Shown one piece after another: positions 59,246-64,000 of a stretch of DNA of 64,000 nt. Location of the stretch: the NCBI RefSeq assembly GCF_002101705.1, contig NZ_LQPC01000073.1, positions 1 through 64,000 on the forward strand, in the 5' to 3' direction. This DNA is from Mycolicibacterium iranicum (GTDB taxonomy: Bacteria; Actinomycetota; Actinomycetes; Mycobacteriales; Mycobacteriaceae). The translations under genes were made by a program, and so were the position numbers. Position 1 is the stretch's first letter; each line of letters opens with the position of its first letter. The notes under the pieces were generated by a model, which saw only the letters and a program-made list of their open reading frames with translations, ran no database searches and had not been told where the DNA came from.

Positions 59246-59946
59246 TGCGCTCGCTCGATGACGTGCTGGACGAACAGTCTGCGCGCCAGGACGTAAAGCC
59301 CTGCGCTGCACAGCAGGGGGTAGATGAGGGCGTAGACCATTTGCCATGGGGCGAGCGCTATTTGATCGAACGCCGTGCCGAAGAGCAGTAGCGGCCCCTG
59401 TGTGGGAATGAGGTAGAGCAAGGGACTGGGCCACACCCCGGACAGGTGAAGGATCGGTAGCGCCAGCAGCGCCAGCGGAATCGTGGTGGCGAGAAACCAG
59501 TCGCTCACCGAGGTGAACGGCAGCGATGATGCGAACCCGGTCAGCAGCATCACCACCGTGCCCAGGGTGACGCCGGCCAGCACCGGTATTGCGCGGTAAT
59601 CGGTTCCGTTGACCACTGTCACGACGATCATCGCCACAAACAGCGAGATTGCCATCAGGACAACGATCTTGGCGAGAAGATACTCCCAGAACCGCATCGG
59701 CGAACACACGACGGCGTGAAGGGTGCCCTCCTGCTTCTCGTAGAACACCGATGCGCCGATGAAGAAGAATCCGATGATCGTGATGTCACCGATGAGCACA
59801 TAAGGTTCGACGATCGGGCGCAGATCGTGGGGCATCGGCAACAACACCGTCAGCCACAGCAACCCGGAGATCACCGCGGCCGCTGCGAAGCCCTGCCGCA
59901 CCATCATCGTCGTCTCCAGCTTCACCGTGCTCACCAGACGCGTCAT
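59242..59946 (-). CDS. ABC-2 type permease (first subunit)
   Basis: A 234-residue membrane protein with six hydrophobic segments and EKQEGTLHAVVCSPMRFWEY, the cytoplasmic ABC-2 coupling element also seen in its partner. The start overlaps the ATPase stop by 4 bases. Same family as, but little sequence similarity to, the DrrB-like permease at 27604-28458. Confidence 0.9.
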   Translation of the reverse strand: MTRLVSTVKLETTMMVRQGFAAAAVISGLLWLTVLLPMPHDLRPIVEPYVLIGDITIIGFFFIGASVFYEKQEGTLHAVVCSPMRFWEYLLAKIVVLMAISLFVAMIVVTVVNGTDYRAIPVLAGVTLGTVVMLLTGFASSLPFTSVSDWFLATTIPLALLALPILHLSGVWPSPLLYLIPTQGPLLLFGTAFDQIALAPWQMVYALIYPLLCSAGLYVLARRLFVQHVIERAQ

Positions 59947-60836
59947 CCCAGTGTCCTGCCGGTCACGTCGACGAACACGTCGTCCAGGCTGGCTTCTGTG
60001 CTGTGCATCGTCTCTATCCGTTGATGGCGGAGAACGTCGTGGAAGTCGGCGTTGTCGGCAAGTCCGTCCAGGGTGAATTCCGTTGTCGTCAGGGTGCCGT
60101 CAACTGTCCGATAACCGACTTCGACGATGCGTCTGCTTCGGGCGATCTTCAGCTCGGCGGGACTGTCCAGCGCGGCGATGCGCCCGTCGACGACGAATGC
60201 CACGCGGTCACAGAGCTCATCGGCGGTGGCCATGTCGTGCGTGGTGAGAAAGATCGTGCGTCCGCGTGCCTTGAGGTCGAGGATCATGTCCTTGACGGTG
60301 CGTGCGTTGACGGGATCGAGGCCCGACGTCGGCTCGTCGAGAAACAGCAATTCGGGGTCGTTGATCAACGAGCGTGCGAACGTCAGCCGCATCCGCATGC
60401 CCTTGGAGTACTTGCCCACTCGCGTATGTGCGGCGTCCGCCAAGCCGACGGCGTCGAGCAGTTCGCGAGGATCCAGCGTCGCTCCCGATTGGAGAGAGGC
60501 GAAGAAGCGCAGGTTCTCCAATCCGGTGAGCTTGAGGTAATGGTTGGGCATTTCAAACGAGACTCCGACGCGCTCGTAGAAGCGCGGACCCCATGCAGTC
60601 GGCTCTCTACCCCACACCGACACATCGCCTCCGTGGCCGCGGAGCAAGCCGATGAGCAGCTTTTGGGTGGTGGACTTCCCCGAGCCGCTCGGCCCGAGGA
60701 AGCCGAAGATCTCTCCGGGGCCGACTGCGAAGTTCATGTCCTGCAGCGCCGGTCTGGGCGATCCGGGGTATCGGAAGGTCAACCCACGGACATCGATGAC
60801 ATCGGTTCGGGCCGAGGTACTTGCAGGGTCGGTCAT
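59943..60836 (-). CDS. ABC exporter ATP-binding protein
   Basis: A 297-residue ATPase. Walker A GPSGSGKSTT, signature YSKGMRMR (where YSGGM is usual), Walker B LLFLDEPTSGLD, H-loop TTHDMATADEL. First gene of the three-gene exporter. GGAG lies 6 nt before ATG 60836. A divergent GbsR/MarR-like gene begins 145 bases away and probably regulates it. Confidence 0.93.
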   Translation of the reverse strand: MTDPASTSARTDVIDVRGLTFRYPGSPRPALQDMNFAVGPGEIFGFLGPSGSGKSTTQKLLIGLLRGHGGDVSVWGREPTAWGPRFYERVGVSFEMPNHYLKLTGLENLRFFASLQSGATLDPRELLDAVGLADAAHTRVGKYSKGMRMRLTFARSLINDPELLFLDEPTSGLDPVNARTVKDMILDLKARGRTIFLTTHDMATADELCDRVAFVVDGRIAALDSPAELKIARSRRIVEVGYRTVDGTLTTTEFTLDGLADNADFHDVLRHQRIETMHSTEASLDDVFVDVTGRTLG

Positions 60837-60931
60837 TGGGGCTCCGTCAGTCGGCTCTGCGTACCGGCGGCACGCAGAGTGCATTCTCAAGTTCCGACCA
60901 GACTTCCCGGAGCGCCGAAGAAGAGGCTACT

Positions 60932-60960
60932 AAACTTTCAGAGAATATTGAAGCTTGTTT
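60932..60960. promoter_or_regulatory. Candidate operator for the ABC exporter and GbsR-like gene
   Basis: An AT-rich imperfect dyad AAACTTTCA-N8-TGAAGCTTGTTT in an otherwise GC-rich gap between the divergent genes. AT content alone marks it as a promoter/operator area. The dyad is partial (TTCA/TGAA and AAAC/GTTT match). Confidence 0.4.
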
Positions 60961-60980
60961 TTGGAGAGAGGCTTTCACCC

Positions 60981-61448
60981 ATGGCGCAGGTGCCTGATCT
61001 GCAGTCTGCCGCAGAAGAGCTCGCGCTGGTCCTGACCCGTCACGGTCTGCAGCGAATGACCGCCCGCGTTCTGGCCACGTTGTTGTTCACCGAGCAGGCG
61101 ACGGTCACCATGGCCGAGTTGGCCGACATCCTGCACGCCAGTTCGGGGTCGATCTCAGGAGCTCTCAAGACGCTGACCTCAGTCGGACTGGCCGAGCAGG
61201 TGCCGATGCCGGGGAGTCGGCGTGACCATTTCCGGCTTCGCAGCGATGCGTGGGCGGTGTTGTTCACGCATCAGAACGAGACGCTGACGGGCATGCTGGC
61301 GGCTGCAGAGGCAGGGATAGCGGTGGCTGATCGCGGGAGCCTTGCCGAGCAGCGGTTGACCGAGATGCGGGACTTCTACACTTTCCTGCTCGCCGAGATT
61401 CCGGCGCTCCTCGACCGGTGGCGCGGTCGTGGCGTCCATCGCGAGTAG
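60981..61448 (+). CDS. GbsR/MarR-like transcriptional regulator
   Basis: A 155-residue winged-helix regulator. DNA-binding region LADILHASSGSISGALKTL (about 48-66) and wing around PMPGSRRDHFRL, followed by a dimerisation helix. It fits the GbsR-related MarR branch often found next to ABC-2 exporters. ATG 60981 follows GGAGAGAGG. Divergent from the exporter, so it is the probable local repressor; the inducer is unknown. Confidence 0.87.
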   Translation: MAQVPDLQSAAEELALVLTRHGLQRMTARVLATLLFTEQATVTMAELADILHASSGSISGALKTLTSVGLAEQVPMPGSRRDHFRLRSDAWAVLFTHQNETLTGMLAAAEAGIAVADRGSLAEQRLTEMRDFYTFLLAEIPALLDRWRGRGVHRE

Positions 61449-61450
61449 CG

Positions 61451-62149
61451 TCACTCCTGGAAGCGGTAGCCCATCCCGGCCTCGGTCAGCAGGTGCACCG
61501 GGTGCGACGGATCATCTTCGAGCTTTCGCCGAAGCTGCGCCAAATAGACTCGCAAATAATGGGTTTCCTTCGCGTACGTCGGGCCCCACACCTCTTTGAG
61601 GAGTTCCTCGCGGCCGACGAGCTTGCCGCGGTTGCGGACGAGCATTTCGAGCATGCCCCACTCGGTCGGTGTCAGGTGCACCTCGGCGCCGTTCTTCGTG
61701 ACCTTCTTGGCGGCCAGGTCCACCGTGAACGACGACGTCTCGATCACCGGCTCGTCTGTCTCCGCAGCGGCAGCGCCCCGGCGCACCGCGGCGCGCAGCC
61801 GGGCCAGGAACTCGTCCATGCCAAAGGGTTTGGTGACGTAGTCGTCGGCGCCCGCGTCGAGTGCTTCGACCTTGTCCAGCGAGTCGCTGCGAGCGGACAG
61901 CACGATCACCGGTGCCGTGAGCCACCCCCGCAGGCCGCCGAGCACCTCGATGCCCGACATGTCGGGCAGTCCGAGATCGAGGACGATGACGTCGGGTCGC
62001 CGTTCGGCGGCCAGTTTCAGCGCTTCGGTGCCTGTGGCCGCCGTCAGTACCTCGTAGCCGCGAACCGAGAGGTTAATCCGCAGAGCGCGCAAAATCTGCG
62101 GCTCGTCGTCGATCACCAGGACACGCGTCTTCACCGGCGTCGTGGTCAT
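61451..62149 (-). CDS. kdpE: Response regulator KdpE
   Basis: A 232-residue OmpR-family regulator. Receiver: acids in VIDDEPQ, phospho-Asp in VLDLGLPDMSG, Lys in TKPFGMDEF. Winged-helix C-terminus with HLTPTEWGMLEMLV and YLRVYLAQLRRKLE. It controls potassium-uptake kdpFABC; those genes are not in the window. Its start overlaps the kdpD stop by 4 bases. Rv1027c orthologue. Confidence 0.95.
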   Translation of the reverse strand: MTTTPVKTRVLVIDDEPQILRALRINLSVRGYEVLTAATGTEALKLAAERRPDVIVLDLGLPDMSGIEVLGGLRGWLTAPVIVLSARSDSLDKVEALDAGADDYVTKPFGMDEFLARLRAAVRRGAAAAETDEPVIETSSFTVDLAAKKVTKNGAEVHLTPTEWGMLEMLVRNRGKLVGREELLKEVWGPTYAKETHYLRVYLAQLRRKLEDDPSHPVHLLTEAGMGYRFQE

Positions 62150-64000
62150 GACGCGCCGCCGGCTGCCAGGTCGATTTCGACTGTCAATCCGCCGCCGGGG
62201 GTGTCCGACGCCGAGATCGTGCCGCCCATCGCTTCCACAAAGCCGCGAGCGACCGAAAGGCCAAGTCCGACACCGCTGCTGGTGTCCTGGTCGCCGAGTC
62301 TCTGGAAGGGGGCGAACAGCTGCGTCTCGGCGCCGCGGGCGATCCCTGGCCCTTCGTCGGCCACCGCGATCAGCACTCGATCGCGGATGCGGCCGGCAGT
62401 CACGCGGATCGGGCCGTCGTGTGCGTAACGCACGGCGTTGTCGATGACGTTGGCCAGGACGCGTTCGAGCAGCCCGCTGTCGGCCATGACGACGGCGCCG
62501 TCGACTTCCACCTTCACCCGCTCCAGCCCGGCGCGCAGCCCGGTGTTGCCGCGGGTGATGCTGAGGAGGGCGCGCGGTACGGCCTCCTCGAGGTAGACCT
62601 CGCGAAGCTCGGGTTTGACGGCGCCGGCCGCCAACCGTGAGGAGTCGAGCAGGTTGCCCACCAGCGCGGTCAGCTGATCGATCGATTCCTCCACGGTGGC
62701 CAGCAGCTCGGCGGTGTCTTCGGCGGAGAAGTCGACATCGCTACTGCGCAGGCTCGACACCGACGCTTTGGCAGCCGCCAGCGGTGTGCGCAGATCGTGG
62801 CTCACAGCCGATAGGAGTGACCGGCGCAGCTCGTCGGCTCTGGCGATGGCGGCGGCTTTGTCGGCCTCCTCGGTCAGCGCTTGCTGCGTGGCCAGTCCGG
62901 CGGCTTGCTTGGCGACCGCACCGAGCACCCGGCGATCGCGCGCGGCGAGTTTGTGGCCGGAGAGCAGCATCCAGAACTCGTTGTCGCCGACCTCGATGGC
63001 TGTGTCGGCGGTATCGACGTCCACGCAGGGCGTGGAGCCCACGCATCCCACGATCGCATGGCCATCTGGTCCGTCGCGGAGCAGGCTCACCGATTGCTGC
63101 GCATACGTCTCGCGGACGCGTTCGAGGAGGGTGTTGAGGTCGGCACCGCGCAGGACCGAGCCGGCGAACAGGGCCAGCAGTTCGGCTTCCTGTGCGGCGC
63201 TTCGGGCTTCGCGGGCACGCTTGGCGGCACCGTCGACGAGCGCGGCCACGGCAACCGCCACCGCCAGCAGCACGACGATGGTGATCGCGCTGTCGGGTTC
63301 GTTGATCGTGAACGTGTAGCGGGGCTCGACCAGGAAGTAGTTCAGCAGCAGGCCCGACAGCACCGCCGACAGGGCCGCCGGTGCCACGCCGCCCAGCAGG
63401 GCGACGACCAGCACGCCGATGAAGAAGACCGCGCTCTCGCCACTGACACCGAGAAAGATGTCCAGAATCGCGACGTTGAGGGCGCAGATCGCGACGGGCA
63501 CGACGACGGCGGCGATCCAGGACATGGCGTGGCGGTCCCGTGGTGTGATTCGCGACCAAAGTGATTCACCGCGGGCCTGATCGTGGGTGACCATGTGGAC
63601 GTCGATGCTGCCCGACTGTTGCACCACGGTGGCGCCGATACCTTCGTCGAAGATACGGGCCCACCGCGACCGCCGGGATGTGCCCAGAACCAGCTGGGTG
63701 GCGTTCATTTCGCGGGCGAACTCCAGCAGCGCCGCGGGGACGTCGTCACCGACGACGGAGTGCAGGGTGGCGCCCAACGATGTCGCAAGCTCGCGGACCT
63801 TGCCCATCTGCGGCGCAGAGATTCCGGCCAGGCCGTCACCGCGAACCACGTGGACGACCATGAGTTCGGCGCTGGACTTTGATGCGATGCGAGACGCCCT
63901 GCGTACCAAAGTCTCCGACTCCGGGCCTCCGGTCACCGCGACGACGACACGCTCTCGGGCTTCCCACGTGGCGGTGATCTGGTTGTCGGCCCGGTATTTC
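62146..64000 (-). CDS. kdpD: Sensor histidine kinase KdpD (5' end outside the window)
   Basis: The C-terminal 617 residues of KdpD; the N-terminal Walker-containing KdpD domain lies beyond the right edge. Seen in order: part of the USP-like domain (through LVLGTSRRSRWARIF), four close membrane segments (DUF4118, about 140-240 from the edge), a GAF-like region, the phospho-acceptor His in AVSHDLRTPLA, and the ATPase domain (NVIDNAVRYA, ADEGPGI, GVGLGLSVARG). Translation stays open to 64000, so any internal Met such as that near 63936 is not the true start. With KdpE it senses K+ limitation. Confidence 0.96.
   Translation of the reverse strand, partial: KYRADNQITATWEARERVVVAVTGGPESETLVRRASRIASKSSAELMVVHVVRGDGLAGISAPQMGKVRELATSLGATLHSVVGDDVPAALLEFAREMNATQLVLGTSRRSRWARIFDEGIGATVVQQSGSIDVHMVTHDQARGESLWSRITPRDRHAMSWIAAVVVPVAICALNVAILDIFLGVSGESAVFFIGVLVVALLGGVAPAALSAVLSGLLLNYFLVEPRYTFTINEPDSAITIVVLLAVAVAVAALVDGAAKRAREARSAAQEAELLALFAGSVLRGADLNTLLERVRETYAQQSVSLLRDGPDGHAIVGCVGSTPCVDVDTADTAIEVGDNEFWMLLSGHKLAARDRRVLGAVAKQAAGLATQQALTEEADKAAAIARADELRRSLLSAVSHDLRTPLAAAKASVSSLRSSDVDFSAEDTAELLATVEESIDQLTALVGNLLDSSRLAAGAVKPELREVYLEEAVPRALLSITRGNTGLRAGLERVKVEVDGAVVMADSGLLERVLANVIDNAVRYAHDGPIRVTAGRIRDRVLIAVADEGPGIARGAETQLFAPFQRLGDQDTSSGVGLGLSVARGFVEAMGGTISASDTPGGGLTVEIDLAAGGAS

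Noticed and set aside
1..64000. CRISPR array, prophage or toxin-antitoxin pair
   Set aside because: No regularly spaced direct repeats, phage structural genes or canonical toxin-antitoxin gene pairs were found when reading through the window; the only toxin-like candidate is the calpain-type pair.

Overview
The window is GC-rich actinobacterial DNA and reads as the chromosome of a fast-growing mycobacterium (Mycolicibacterium type). Pointers are an RpfB resuscitation factor, LpqN/LpqT and LpqU lipoproteins, a PE-PPE-domain hydrolase, DUF5642 lipoproteins, protein mannosyltransferase Pmt, a Pks16-like acyl-AMP ligase and many promoters of leaderless type. From memory, the backbone is collinear with M. 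tuberculosis Rv0998-Rv1028c: pat, alkB-like, arcA, pmt, rsmI, pabB, metG, tatD, rpfB, rsmA, ispE, pks16, pth, rplY, lpqT, prs, glmU, tetR, mfd, mazG, lpqU, eno, divIC, DUF501, ppx, kdpE, kdpD. No rRNA, CRISPR array, insertion sequence or prophage was seen; one tRNA (Gln, TTG) is present.

1-9.1 kb is an accessory and regulatory stretch: a cytochrome P450, an OhrR-like MarR regulator with a palindromic operator, a cupin, a membrane GGDEF protein divergent from the cyclic-nucleotide-controlled acetyltransferase Pat, an AroE-like enzyme, an LpqN-type lipoprotein and a secreted PE-PPE-type hydrolase. 9.1-18.8 kb holds two DUF5642 lipoproteins, an AlkB-like dioxygenase, a soxR/arcA divergent pair sharing a SoxR box, pmt, rsmI, pabB, and an ECF41 sigma factor/FAD oxidoreductase operon whose upstream DNA carries both an ECF41-type promoter and a perfect CRP site. 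18.8-37 kb is mostly housekeeping: metG, tatD, rpfB-rsmA-ispE, pks16, an ABC exporter, a QueG-like Fe-S protein, pth-rplY, lpqT-arsC-prs-glmU and tRNA-Gln.

37-42 kb is an insertion relative to the tuberculosis order: a GreA/B-like protein, an internally deleted amino-acid oxidase remnant beside a PucR regulator, the conserved TetR gene, and a two-gene unit encoding a calpain-like cysteine protease with a WXG-type N-terminal helical region plus a membrane-anchored partner. The latter is the best candidate for an undescribed system here (possible type VII secreted protease and immunity/accessory protein). 42-54.7 kb contains mfd and mazG, an inserted efeUOB iron-uptake operon with an IdeR-like box, then lpqU-eno-divIC-DUF501-ppx. 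54.8-64 kb contains a DUF4383 protein, propionyl-CoA synthetase divergent from an epoxide-hydrolase-like protein, an ABC-2 exporter divergent from a GbsR/MarR-like regulator, and the kdpDE sensor-regulator pair, with kdpD running off the right edge.

Two patterns run through the window. Many genes have a TANNNT hexamer exactly 6-7 nt before an ATG/GTG, which fits leaderless mRNAs and was used to choose starts. Several gene ends carry long inverted repeats, and some share a core sequence (GCCGAAACTGCATTCC), so they form a dispersed palindromic family.
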